Origin: Methyloversatilis discipulorum | GTDB taxonomy: Bacteria > Pseudomonadota > Gammaproteobacteria > Burkholderiales > Rhodocyclaceae | Length of the DNA stretch: 64,000 bases | Assembly: GCF_018780585.1 (NCBI RefSeq) | Contig: NZ_JADMJL010000012.1 | Span: 54,549-118,548 of the forward strand | Reading direction: 5' to 3' | Part shown: one piece after another, positions 14,925 to 23,906 of the stretch | How the letters are laid out: each line of letters opens with the position of its first letter | How positions within the stretch are numbered: position 1 is the stretch's first letter | Position numbers and translations under genes: made by a program | The notes under the pieces: generated by a model | The model's database searches: none | What the model saw: the letters and a program-made list of their open reading frames with translations, nothing else | What the model was told of the DNA's origin: nothing

Positions 14925-17552
14925 ATGAACGACAACAGAGAGATTCCCGGGCGCATCAAGCCCTTGCCGGCGCTCATCGCCTCACTGGCCTTCGTGTCGA
15001 CCGCGGCGGTTGCGCAGGCCACCGATGCAGTACCGAGCGCCGACGCGGTGCAGGACAGCGCGCTGCCCACCGTGACGGTCAAGGGCGCGAACCGCGTCAA
15101 TGCCAACGACGTGCTGCCCAAGCGACCGCAGGGCGCGATCTACGGCACGGAAACATCGGTGGTGGATACGCCGCGGTCGGTCAACCTGATCAACGCGGAA
15201 CAGATCGCCAGCGACCCGATACGCACGGCCGACGATCTGGTGAAGTACGCGCCCGGTGTCACCCGCGGCGGCGGCCAGAACGTGTCGATCGCGCCGCAGA
15301 TCCGCGGTCAGAACACGGAGGTCTTCCAGGACGGACAGCGTGCCTACAACGTGCGCCATCCGACCAACTTCAACGCCTACGAGGGCGCCGACATCGTTGC
15401 CGGCCCGTCGTCCGTGGTGTTCGGCCCCAGCAGTTCGAGCGGCGGCTACATCAACTACCTGAGCAAGCTGCCGAACTTCGACAAGCCGGTCACCACGGTG
15501 AGCGGCCTGCTCGGCACCTGGGCGCCGCGCGGCGAGTCGTGGAAGCAGACGCGACTGACCTTCGATACCACGGCACCGATCAACGATCGCGCGGCCTATC
15601 GCGTCAGCATTACCGGCCAGCGTGCCGACGACTACTTCGACAACGTCAAGAACAACTTCAACGCCTTCTATGGCGCGCTGGCGTTCAAGCCGCGCAACGA
15701 CCTGCGCATCGACTGGAACGCGAGCTACGACGACTACTACGATTTCAACGTGACCCACGGCTGGAACCGCGTGACCCAGCAGCTGGTGGACAGCGAGGGC
15801 AAGCAGTACGCGGCGGGCCGCGCGACACCGCTGGTCCGCATCGGCAATACGATTTACTCACCGGTTTACAACTCCGGCGGCGTCGCCGGCTGGCAGACCC
15901 GCACCCGCAATGCACAGGGTCAGTACGTCGCCAATCCGGGTCTCGTTGCACGACCCGGCGGTGCCGGCAGCGTGGTGGGATGGGTGTATGACCCGAATTC
16001 GCCGGGCAACGGGCTGGCCAGCATTTCGCCCGCCACGTCCGGTCGCGCCGAGGACCGAAACACGGCTACCCGCCTAACGTCGCAGCTGCGCGTGGCGTGG
16101 GACCTGTCGCCGAAATGGACGCTGCGCAACAGCAGCTTCTACGAGCGGTCCGCCGACACAGGGGATTCGGTCGGTTCCTTCTTGTCGCAGTTCGACGACA
16201 AGATTTTCGAGAACAGGGTCGAACTGCGTGGTCGTCACGCCTTCGACCTGGGCGGCGTCAAGGCGACCAACGACAGCAACACCGGCTTCACCTATCGGCG
16301 CGAGAGCTATTCGACCAAGGCGGCCAACAACAGCTTCAACATCAACCCCTACGATCTGACGCTGGATCCCAGCCTGAAGACCCCGGCCGGACTTTACGGC
16401 CTGCCGCTGCAGACAGGGGCATCGGGCTCGTGGATAGGTTCAACGCAGGCGCAGTCCGGAGCCAACCCAGCCAACATCGTCGTCAATTCGCCTTACTTCG
16501 GTCTGCTCAACATTCCTGCCATGTTCCCTGCCGGCAACGGACTGTATGCCGAGATCGGCGGCACACCGGGGGCGACCTACACCTCGGAAGGACGCTGGAC
16601 CACGGTCAGCTTCTTCACCCAGCACAACCTGCTGTTCAACGAGCGCTTCGGTCTGAACATCGGCGGCAACGCAAGCTTCATCGACGCGCGCATCCGCAAC
16701 CCCCTGGGCCCGGAACGCAAGGATTCGAACGGTTTCTACCTGCCAAGCTATCAGGCCAGCGCGTACTACAAGCCGACGCCCGACAGCTCGATCTACTTCA
16801 CCATCGACCGTTCCACGGCACTGAACACGGGCGGCTTTGCCAACGTGCTCACCTGGGGCGGCCTGTCGGCTGCCGGCGATTACCGCAACCAGCTCAATCC
16901 GCTCGCCTTCGATTCCAAGAGCGAACTGAAGGAGCTGGGCGTCAAGGCCGATCTGATCCCGAACAAGCTGTACGCGTCTTTGGCGACCTTCTATCAGACG
17001 CGCGACACCGCGCCGGATACCAACGGCAACATGCACCAGCTGAAGGTGCGTGGCGTCGAATCGGCGATCCGCTTCCAGCCCGAGCGCAACATCAGTTCGG
17101 GTGTAAACCTGACCTGGCTCGACGCATGGTTCACGTCCATCGTGCCGGCCGGGTTCTCGCCCTTCGGCTTCTACGCCGACAACGCGACCGTGTGGGGCGA
17201 CAGCAACCGGCTGAATGGCCGCACCGCGGGCCGCTACGACGCTGCGGGCATTCCCGCCTATTCGATCACCGGCTTCTTCGACTACCGCTTCGACAATGGC
17301 TTCGGCATCGAGGTGACCGCGTGGTGGACCAGCAAGTGGTACACCAATCTGAGCAAGACGGTGACGGTGCCCGATCAGTACAACGTCGACGTCGCGCTGC
17401 ATTACCGCGCACCGAAATGGAATGCCGCACTTCGCTTCCTGAACGTGACCGACCAGGTGAATTTCTCCAACGGTCTGGCGGGCTCCACCAGCGAATTCCT
17501 GCAGCCGACTCGTCCCTTCAGCGTGCTGGCGACCTTCGCTTACTCGCTCTGA
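14925..17552 (+). CDS. TonB-dependent receptor (siderophore-receptor-type plug)
   Basis: An 875-residue outer-membrane receptor. A signal segment (about residues 15-31, ending AAVAQA) is followed by a TonB-box-like stretch LPTVTVKG, a plug with SVNLINAEQIASDPI and GPSSVVFGPSSSSGGYINYL, and a barrel ending in Phe-Ala-Tyr-Ser-Leu. The plug resembles FhuA/FecA-type receptors, but its operon partners are an LLM monooxygenase 42 bp downstream and three binding lipoproteins, so organosulfur uptake is more likely than iron. It is the most diverged of the three receptors here. Confidence 0.9.
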   Translation: MNDNREIPGRIKPLPALIASLAFVSTAAVAQATDAVPSADAVQDSALPTVTVKGANRVNANDVLPKRPQGAIYGTETSVVDTPRSVNLINAEQIASDPIRTADDLVKYAPGVTRGGGQNVSIAPQIRGQNTEVFQDGQRAYNVRHPTNFNAYEGADIVAGPSSVVFGPSSSSGGYINYLSKLPNFDKPVTTVSGLLGTWAPRGESWKQTRLTFDTTAPINDRAAYRVSITGQRADDYFDNVKNNFNAFYGALAFKPRNDLRIDWNASYDDYYDFNVTHGWNRVTQQLVDSEGKQYAAGRATPLVRIGNTIYSPVYNSGGVAGWQTRTRNAQGQYVANPGLVARPGGAGSVVGWVYDPNSPGNGLASISPATSGRAEDRNTATRLTSQLRVAWDLSPKWTLRNSSFYERSADTGDSVGSFLSQFDDKIFENRVELRGRHAFDLGGVKATNDSNTGFTYRRESYSTKAANNSFNINPYDLTLDPSLKTPAGLYGLPLQTGASGSWIGSTQAQSGANPANIVVNSPYFGLLNIPAMFPAGNGLYAEIGGTPGATYTSEGRWTTVSFFTQHNLLFNERFGLNIGGNASFIDARIRNPLGPERKDSNGFYLPSYQASAYYKPTPDSSIYFTIDRSTALNTGGFANVLTWGGLSAAGDYRNQLNPLAFDSKSELKELGVKADLIPNKLYASLATFYQTRDTAPDTNGNMHQLKVRGVESAIRFQPERNISSGVNLTWLDAWFTSIVPAGFSPFGFYADNATVWGDSNRLNGRTAGRYDAAGIPAYSITGFFDYRFDNGFGIEVTAWWTSKWYTNLSKTVTVPDQYNVDVALHYRAPKWNAALRFLNVTDQVNFSNGLAGSTSEFLQPTRPFSVLATFAYSL

Positions 17553-17594
17553 TCAACACGTGCCGACACGTACAACGCAACGGAAGGAAAAATC

Positions 17595-18791
17595 ATGGGC
17601 ATCAAAGTTTTGTGGTATCTGACCGCGCCGGACGGCACCGTGCCGTGGGAACCGCACGGCCGCTGGGCGACCGGCCATGACCATCTGGTCCAGCTCGCGC
17701 AGTCCATCGACAAGCTGGGCTACTACGGCGCGCTGCTGGCCACCGGTGGCGACGAGGTGAATGTGCTGGCCTCGTCGGTCCTTACGGCCACCAAGCGGAT
17801 GAAGTTCGTCGCCGCCATCTATCCCGGACTCATCCAGCCGTCCAAGCTGGCGCAGATCGCCCAGACCATCCAGCGCTTTTCCGGCGGACGCCTCGTCTAC
17901 AACGCGGTCAATGGCAATGACGCCGGACTGGCGGCGCAGGGCGTGCATTACCCGCACGACGAGCGCTACGACTACAGCTGGGAATACTGGGACGCCTTCC
18001 GTCAGCAGTACGCAGGCAGCACCACCGGCTATGACGGCAAGTACATCAAGATCGCGCCGCGCCCGGCCATCGCCGCCGGCAGTACGCGCGGCGGCCCGGC
18101 GCCCGCCAGTCTCGGACACTTCCCGGTGTGGGGCGCCGGCACCTCGCCGGCCGGCGTGGCGCATTCGGTAAAGCTGCTCGATCTCTATCTCAGCTTTGCC
18201 GACACGCCGCAGCGCCTGGGTGACAAGTTCCGCCGGGTCGGCGCCGAGGCGGCCAAGCTGGGCCGCACACTGGAGTTCGGCACGCGGCTGCAGATCATCG
18301 TGCGCGAAACCGAGGAAGAGGCGTGGGAATACGCCCAGTACCTCGTCGATAACACCTCGGTCGAGTACGCCATCCAGTCCATCCAGCGCCAGCTGCCGCC
18401 GGGTGAAACCCTGGAGAGCTACAGGAGCGACAACCCGCAGGTGCAGAAGAACCTGGAGGCGATCAAGGCGGGCCGCCTGCCGCCGGCACGCGATTACGAG
18501 ATCTATCCGAACATCTGGACCGGCCCGGCGCTGCACGGCTTCAACGTGCTCGGCCCGCTGTCCGGCACCACGCTGGTCGGCAGCGCGGAGAACGTGGCGG
18601 CGCGCATCCGCGAGTTCCAGGAGCAGGGCACCAGTGCCTTCATCCTGTCCGGCTGGCCCCTGATCGAGGAAGCGCACCGGGTGGCCGACCTGCTGTTCCC
18701 GCTGCTCGACCTCGATCACGGCTTCGAGGTGCCGGTACTCAACCCATCTCGCCGTCGCGACGTGACCACGTCGCTGCGCAGCGTCGCCTGA
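17595..18791 (+). CDS. LLM-class flavin-dependent monooxygenase (SsuD-like)
   Basis: A 398-residue FMNH2-dependent monooxygenase, paralogous to the gene at 13422 and identical in length to it. It shares WYLTAPDG, NGNDAGLAAQGVHYPHDERYDY, GAGTSPAGVAHSV, RLQIIVRETEEEAW and SGWPLIEEAHRVADLLFPLLDLDHGF. As in that paralogue, SsuD's active-site His is Gln and the Tyr is Trp. ATG 17595 is preceded by GGAAGGAAAA. It sits between the TonB receptor and the binding lipoproteins in one operon, so uptake and oxidation are linked. Confidence 0.9.
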   Translation: MGIKVLWYLTAPDGTVPWEPHGRWATGHDHLVQLAQSIDKLGYYGALLATGGDEVNVLASSVLTATKRMKFVAAIYPGLIQPSKLAQIAQTIQRFSGGRLVYNAVNGNDAGLAAQGVHYPHDERYDYSWEYWDAFRQQYAGSTTGYDGKYIKIAPRPAIAAGSTRGGPAPASLGHFPVWGAGTSPAGVAHSVKLLDLYLSFADTPQRLGDKFRRVGAEAAKLGRTLEFGTRLQIIVRETEEEAWEYAQYLVDNTSVEYAIQSIQRQLPPGETLESYRSDNPQVQKNLEAIKAGRLPPARDYEIYPNIWTGPALHGFNVLGPLSGTTLVGSAENVAARIREFQEQGTSAFILSGWPLIEEAHRVADLLFPLLDLDHGFEVPVLNPSRRRDVTTSLRSVA

Positions 18792-18805
18792 ACACGGAGG
18801 CCCGC

Positions 18806-20371
18806 ATGTTCGATCGCATCGACCGCCGTCGCTTCCTGACCGGATCCGCCGCCATCGGGGCATCGCTGCTCGTGGGCTGCGGCAAGGAAAGTGGGGAAAT
18901 TGCTCCGCAACCGGCGACGTTCGATGCGCCGCCCCGGCACGGCGGCCGCCTGCGTCTGGGCATCATCGACGGTGACCAGGCGGGCACCCTCGATGTGCAC
19001 AAGCCGACCAGTTCTGGCAGCATCATTCGCGGCTTTGCGCTGTACTCGAAACTGTGGGAGTGGAGCGCCGACATGACGCCTGTACTGGCGCTGGCCGAGG
19101 AGGCCGAAGTCAGTCCGGACGCCACGTCGTGGACATTGCGACTGAAACCGGGCCTGGAGTTTCATCACGGCAAGACCATTTCGGCCGATGACGTGGTGTT
19201 TTCCATCCTGCGGCTGACCGATCCGGAACTGGCTTCACCCTACGCCGGGCTGGTGTCGGCGGTCGACCGCAGTCGCGTGGTCAAGCTCGACGAGCGGACG
19301 GTGCGCGTGCATTTCAAGGAGGGTCGTGGCTTTGTCGCGCTGCCCGACACCTGGGTCAATTTCGGCGGCATCGTGCCCACCGACTACCACCCGGTCACCA
19401 ACCCGGTCGGTGCCGGCCCCTACAGGCTGAAGGAATTCCTGCCCGGCCGGCGCTCGCTGTTCGTACGCTTCGACAACTACTTCAAGAACGGCAGGCCCTA
19501 CGCGGACGAGCTCGAAATCATCGATTTCAAGGATCAGACCTCGCGTCTGGGCGCGCTGCAGAATGGCCAGATCGATCTCGCCAACGCGATCGCGCCGGAG
19601 CACGTGCCATTGCTGACCCGCGATCCGCGCGCTTCGGTGCTGGTGTCGGAAACCTATGGCTGGCAGTCCTTCGACATGAATCTGTCAAAGGCTCCTTTCG
19701 ACGACGTAAGGGTACGTCAGGCCTTCAGGCTTCTCGTTGATCGCGAGGACCTGGTCAGGCGCGCGCTTAACGGGCAGGGACGCGTCGCCAACGACCTGTA
19801 CTCTCCGCAGGACCCGGCCTTCAACCGCGACATTCCGCAGCGCACGCAGGACCTCGAACAGGCGCGTTCGCTGCTGAAGGCGGCTGGGCACGAGAACCTG
19901 ACGGTGGACCTGATTGCCAACGCCGCCGGCACCAATGCGGCGCTGGTGTTCGCCGAGCAGGCGAAGCGTGCGGGCGTTACGCTGAACGTGAAGAAGGTCG
20001 ATGCCGCCACCTTCGGCAGCCCGCAGCGGCTGCAGTGGCCGATCAGCACCGGCGGCACGCTGGGCCAGTCTTTCCTCTCTACCGCGCTGCACATCGATGC
20101 GCCGAGCGCGGTGTCGAACAAGACGCAGTTCTACGACAGCCGCTTCGGAGAGCTGTTCACGCAGGCGCTGGCGCAGCCGGACCTCGAACGGCGCCGTCCG
20201 CTGATCCACGAGGCGCAGCGCATCCAGCACGAGCGTGGCGGTCTGCTCATCTGGGGCTTCGCCAACACGCTGGACGGCATTTCTCGCCGGGTCGGCGGGG
20301 CCGAAGCCGAACATTCGCACTTCCCGACCTGGCGTTTCGACAAGCTGTGGCTGCGTGGGGACGCTGCATGA
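18806..20371 (+). CDS. ABC transporter substrate-binding lipoprotein, family 5, paralogue 1
   Basis: A 521-residue extracytoplasmic binding protein of the Dpp/Opp (SBP_bac_5) family. The N-terminus has a twin-arginine-like RRRFLTG followed by lipobox LVGC (Cys near residue 24), suggesting a lipid-anchored protein. The domain has the family pattern LGIIDGDQAGTLDVHKP and SFDMNLSKAPFDDVRVRQAF. It is about four-fifths identical by eye to the next gene, whose start overlaps this stop (ATGA). The family usually binds peptides or nickel; here the context suggests a bulkier organosulfur ligand. Confidence 0.9.
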   Translation: MFDRIDRRRFLTGSAAIGASLLVGCGKESGEIAPQPATFDAPPRHGGRLRLGIIDGDQAGTLDVHKPTSSGSIIRGFALYSKLWEWSADMTPVLALAEEAEVSPDATSWTLRLKPGLEFHHGKTISADDVVFSILRLTDPELASPYAGLVSAVDRSRVVKLDERTVRVHFKEGRGFVALPDTWVNFGGIVPTDYHPVTNPVGAGPYRLKEFLPGRRSLFVRFDNYFKNGRPYADELEIIDFKDQTSRLGALQNGQIDLANAIAPEHVPLLTRDPRASVLVSETYGWQSFDMNLSKAPFDDVRVRQAFRLLVDREDLVRRALNGQGRVANDLYSPQDPAFNRDIPQRTQDLEQARSLLKAAGHENLTVDLIANAAGTNAALVFAEQAKRAGVTLNVKKVDAATFGSPQRLQWPISTGGTLGQSFLSTALHIDAPSAVSNKTQFYDSRFGELFTQALAQPDLERRRPLIHEAQRIQHERGGLLIWGFANTLDGISRRVGGAEAEHSHFPTWRFDKLWLRGDAA

Positions 20372-21924
20372 GTGCGGGCGGCGCTCGTCGCGCTTTCCTG
20401 CGTCAGGCGGCTGCGCTGGGCGGCGCTACGTTTCTGGCCGGCTGTGCGCCGGGCAGCGACCCCGCCGTCACGGCGATCGCGGGCGAGGACGGGCCGCGCC
20501 GCGGCGGCCGGTTGCGGCTGGGCATCGTCGATGGTGACCAGACCGGCAATCTCGACGCGCACAAGCCGGCCGGCATGGGCAGCATCATCCGCGGCTTCGC
20601 GCTGTACTCGAAGCTCTGGGAATGGAGCGCCGACATGACGCCGGCGCTGGCGTTGGCCGAAGAGACCGAGGTGAGCGCAGACGCGACCACCTGGACACTG
20701 CGGCTCCGGCCAGGTCTGGAGTTTCACCACGGCAAGACCATTTCCGCCGACGATCTGCTGTTCTCCATCCTGCGGCTCAGTGACCCGGCGCTCAATTCGC
20801 CCTACACCGCGCTGGTCGGCGCCATCGACCGCAGCCGCATCTACAAGCTCGACGAACGCACGGTGCGCCTGCACACGAAGGACGGACGCGGCTTCGTGCT
20901 GCTGCCGGACACCTGGGTCAACTTCGGTGGCATCGTGCCGACCGACTATCACCCGGTCACCAATCCGGTCGGCGCCGGGCCTTACCGGCTGAAGGAATTC
21001 CTGCCCGGGCGCCGCTCGCTGTTCGTGCGCTTCGACAACTACTTCAAGTCGGGCAAGCCTTACGCCGACGAGCTGGAAATCATCGACTTCAAGGACCAGA
21101 CCGCGCGACTGGCAGCATTGCAGAACGGCCAGATCGACATGGCGAACGCGGTGGCGCCCGAACAGTCGCCGCTGATCACGCGCGATCCACGACTGTCGCT
21201 GCTGGTTTCGGAAACCTATGGCTGGCAGTCCTTCGACATGAACCTGTCGAAGCCGCCGTTCGACGACGTCCGTGTGCGTGAGGCCTTCCGGCTGATCGCC
21301 GATCGCGAAGAGCTGGTGAAGCGCGCGCTGAACGGGCAGGGCAGGGTTGCCAATGACCTGTATGCGCCGCAGGACCCGAACTACAACCGCGACATCCCGC
21401 AGCGTCCGCACGACGTCGAACGCGCCCGCGCACTGCTGCGTACCGCCGGCCACGAGGCGCTGTCGGTCGAACTGGTGACCGATACGGTGGGCAACAACGC
21501 GGCACTGGTGTTCGCCGAACAGGCGCGCCGTGCCGGCGTCACCGTGAACCTGCGCAAGGTGGACGCCGCGACCTTCACCGGCCCGCAGCGCAAGCTGTGG
21601 CAGATCAGCACCGGCTCATCGCTCGGCCGCTCCTGGCTGGCCACCGCCTTTTCTGTAGATTCGGATCAGGCGGTGGCCAACAAGACCCAGTTCCGCGATG
21701 CACGCTTCAACGAACTGTTCGACCAGGCGGTGCAGCTACCGGACGTCGAGGCGCGCCAACCGCTGGTGCATGAGGCACAGCGCATCCAGCACGAACGCGG
21801 CGGCCTGCTCATCTGGGGCTTCGCCAACACGCTGGACGCGCTGTCCACCCGGGTCGGCGGGGCCGAAGCCGAACACTCCCACTTCCCCACCTGGCGCTTC
21901 GAGAAGCTCTGGCTGAAAGCCTGA
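20368..21924 (+). CDS. ABC transporter substrate-binding lipoprotein, family 5, paralogue 2
   Basis: A 518-residue tandem duplicate of the preceding gene, starting at ATG 20368 and overlapping its stop. It has an RRAFLRQ twin-arginine-like start and lipobox LAGC. Differences from paralogue 1 are scattered through the ligand domain, while stretches such as GWQSFDMNLSK and HERGGLLIWGFANTLD are nearly invariant. It may widen ligand range. The operon probably ends here, since 404 bp of non-coding DNA follow. Confidence 0.9.
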   Translation: MSAGGARRAFLRQAAALGGATFLAGCAPGSDPAVTAIAGEDGPRRGGRLRLGIVDGDQTGNLDAHKPAGMGSIIRGFALYSKLWEWSADMTPALALAEETEVSADATTWTLRLRPGLEFHHGKTISADDLLFSILRLSDPALNSPYTALVGAIDRSRIYKLDERTVRLHTKDGRGFVLLPDTWVNFGGIVPTDYHPVTNPVGAGPYRLKEFLPGRRSLFVRFDNYFKSGKPYADELEIIDFKDQTARLAALQNGQIDMANAVAPEQSPLITRDPRLSLLVSETYGWQSFDMNLSKPPFDDVRVREAFRLIADREELVKRALNGQGRVANDLYAPQDPNYNRDIPQRPHDVERARALLRTAGHEALSVELVTDTVGNNAALVFAEQARRAGVTVNLRKVDAATFTGPQRKLWQISTGSSLGRSWLATAFSVDSDQAVANKTQFRDARFNELFDQAVQLPDVEARQPLVHEAQRIQHERGGLLIWGFANTLDALSTRVGGAEAEHSHFPTWRFEKLWLKA

Positions 21925-22134
21925 CGCCTGCGCTTCCTCTCCGTGACCACCCGTCGCGATGCGCGCTTCTTTCACCGTCCTTGTCGCAATCACCACAGCA
22001 TGACCCTCGATGCGCACATCCGCTCAAGCGGGTGTCGCAATCGCCGCTGCGCTTGTCCGGCGGTCCACATATGCGACGCCATGCGCACAAGGCGCTTGCA
22101 GATCGTATGCCGACGTGCGCTGCGGCCATCGAAG

Positions 22135-22148
22135 TTGACCCACGTCAA
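22135..22148. promoter_or_regulatory. FNR/FixK-like inverted repeat
   Basis: TTGAC-CCAC-GTCAA fits the FNR-family core TTGA-N6-TCAA with perfect symmetry. It lies about 100 bp upstream of the GG at 22243, too far for classical class II FNR activation, so it may serve as a remote or accessory site. A chance match is possible. Confidence 0.4.
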
Positions 22149-22150
22149 AA

Positions 22151-22160
22151 CAAGCGCTTG
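22151..22160. promoter_or_regulatory. 10-bp palindrome beside the FNR-like site
   Basis: CAAGCGCTTG is self-complementary and begins 2 bp after the FNR-like repeat. Related GCGCTTG strings occur nearby at 22050 and 22092. It is a possible activator site for the promoter at 22242. Confidence 0.35.
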
Positions 22161-22241
22161 CGTCGTCACCGCCGCCCACGGCGCGGCCCGATGCAAGCAG
22201 TCGGCAAAGCAAATCTGCATATGGATTCCAGCCGCTCACGG

Positions 22242-22257
22242 TGGCACAAGTCCTGCT
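22242..22257 (+). promoter_or_regulatory. Sigma-54 promoter for the dipeptide-type importer operon
   Basis: TGGCACAAGTCCTGCT has a full TGGCAC at -24 and CTGCT at -12; GG at 22243-22244 and GC at 22255-22256 are 10 nt apart. The leader to the ATG at 22329 is about 60 nt. Confidence 0.75.
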
Positions 22258-22328
22258 AACCACGGCTACACGCCGCATGGACATGGATCTCTGCGGCATC
22301 GATACACAGATTCATACGGAAGGTCTCA

Positions 22329-23906
22329 ATGAGTTTTCAAGCGCGGCGGTCATTCATGCGCGCCGGCCTCGCGGCCGGCGGTGGTCTTGTGCTGGGCGGC
22401 CTGCTGCCCGCGTGCTCCGAGGGCGGCAGGACCACAGAGGTGGCCTCTGGCGCGAACGGCGACGAGCCGCGTCGCGGTGGCACCGTCCGCTTCGGCGTGA
22501 TCGAGGGCAGCCAGGCTGGCAACCTGGACGCACACAAGCCGGTGGGCAGCGGCGCCTTCCGCGGCTGGGCGCTTTACAGCAAGCTGTGGGAATGGGGCCT
22601 CGATGCCCGCCCCAAGCTCGCGCTGGCCGAAGAGGCCGAGGTAAATGCCGATGCCACCGAATGGACGATCCGCCTGCACAAGGATCTCGAGTTCCACCAC
22701 GGCAAGACCATTTCCGCCGACGACGTCATCTTCTCGCTGCTGCGCCTGACCGACCCGCAGCTCGCGTCGCCGTATGCCGGCTACCTGTATTCGCTGCTGC
22801 GCAATGACGTGAAGAAGCTGGACGAGCGCACGGTGCGCATTCCGTTCGAGAAGGGCGCTGGCCTGGTGGCGCTGGCCGAGTGCTGGATGAGCTGGGGCGG
22901 CATCGTGCCGACCGACTACGACCCGGTGAACAATGTGGTCGGCGCGGGGCCCTACCGGCTCAAGAGCTTCACGCCGGGCCAGCGCTCGGTGTTCACCCGA
23001 TTCGACAACTACTTCAAGTCCGGCCAGCCGTATTTCGACGAGGTCGAGATTCTCGACTTCAGTGACCAGACCGGCCGCCTGCAGGCGCTGCAGGCCGGTC
23101 AGATCGATATCGCTCCGAACCTGCCGTTCGAACAGCAGGCCTTCCTGAAGGCCGATCCGCGCTTCGAGGTGGTGTCGTCCGAGACGGACGTGTGGCACTC
23201 GTTCGACATGAACCTGGAAAAGGCGCCTTTTGACGACCCGCGCGTGCGCAAAGCATTCCGCCTGATCGCCGACCGTGAGGAACTGGTAGCGCGCGTGCTG
23301 CAGGGACAGGGGAGGGTGGCCAACGACCTCTATTCGCCGAGCGACCCCGCCTTCAACCACGACATTCCGCAGCGCCGGCAGGATCTGGCCGAAGCAACCC
23401 GTCTGCTGAAGGAAGCCGGTCACGGCAACGGGCTGGATGTCGAGCTGGTCACGTCAGGCGGCGCCGGCGCGAACGCGGCGCTGGTGTTCGCCCAACAGGC
23501 GAAGAAGGCTGGCGTGAACGTGACGGTGAGCAAGGTCGATGGCTCCATCTTCACCGGCCCGAAGCGTAACGACTGGACCTTCAGCACGGGCGGCAGCGTA
23601 TCGCGCCCCTTCCTGCTTACGGTGCAGCAGCACGACGGCCCTCGCGCGGTCGGCAACAAGACCCACTTCAAGGATCCTCGCTTCGCCGAACTGATCACGC
23701 AGGCGCTGGGTCAGCCGGATCTCGACAGGCGCCGCGCGCTGGTCGGCGAGGCGCAGCGCATCCAGCATGAAAGCGGCGGCATGCTCATCTGGGGCTATTC
23801 CAACGTGCTCGACGCAGTGTCGAAGGATATCGGCGGCGTCACACCCGATCGCACCGGCTTCGCCGGCTGGCGCACCGATCGCATCTGGCGCCGGAGCATC
23901 GCGTGA
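22329..23906 (+). CDS. ABC transporter substrate-binding lipoprotein, family 5, paralogue 3
   Basis: A 525-residue binding protein homologous to the two genes upstream but more diverged. RRSFMRAG (twin-arginine-like) and lipobox LPAC mark the N-terminus. The fold signatures HHGKTISADDVIFSLLRLTD and FDMNLEKAPFDDPRVRKAF are kept. It directly precedes the two permeases (ATGA overlap), so it is probably the cognate binding protein, with the two upstream paralogues acting as alternative receptors for the same channel. Confidence 0.9.
   Translation: MSFQARRSFMRAGLAAGGGLVLGGLLPACSEGGRTTEVASGANGDEPRRGGTVRFGVIEGSQAGNLDAHKPVGSGAFRGWALYSKLWEWGLDARPKLALAEEAEVNADATEWTIRLHKDLEFHHGKTISADDVIFSLLRLTDPQLASPYAGYLYSLLRNDVKKLDERTVRIPFEKGAGLVALAECWMSWGGIVPTDYDPVNNVVGAGPYRLKSFTPGQRSVFTRFDNYFKSGQPYFDEVEILDFSDQTGRLQALQAGQIDIAPNLPFEQQAFLKADPRFEVVSSETDVWHSFDMNLEKAPFDDPRVRKAFRLIADREELVARVLQGQGRVANDLYSPSDPAFNHDIPQRRQDLAEATRLLKEAGHGNGLDVELVTSGGAGANAALVFAQQAKKAGVNVTVSKVDGSIFTGPKRNDWTFSTGGSVSRPFLLTVQQHDGPRAVGNKTHFKDPRFAELITQALGQPDLDRRRALVGEAQRIQHESGGMLIWGYSNVLDAVSKDIGGVTPDRTGFAGWRTDRIWRRSIA

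Larger units (their letters stand above)
21925..22328. other. 404-bp intergenic control region
   Basis: No gene is seen; open frames here have atypical composition. It contains an FNR-like site (22135-22148), a perfect 10-bp palindrome (22151-22160), TGCCGA at 22108-22113, its complement at 22201-22206, and a sigma-54-type promoter (22242-22257). Confidence 0.6.

Noticed and set aside
17569..17582. Small inverted repeat ACGTG-CCGA-CACGT between the TonB and LLM genes
   Set aside because: Only 5-bp arms and no T-run within a 42-bp intercistronic gap; too short to call a terminator.
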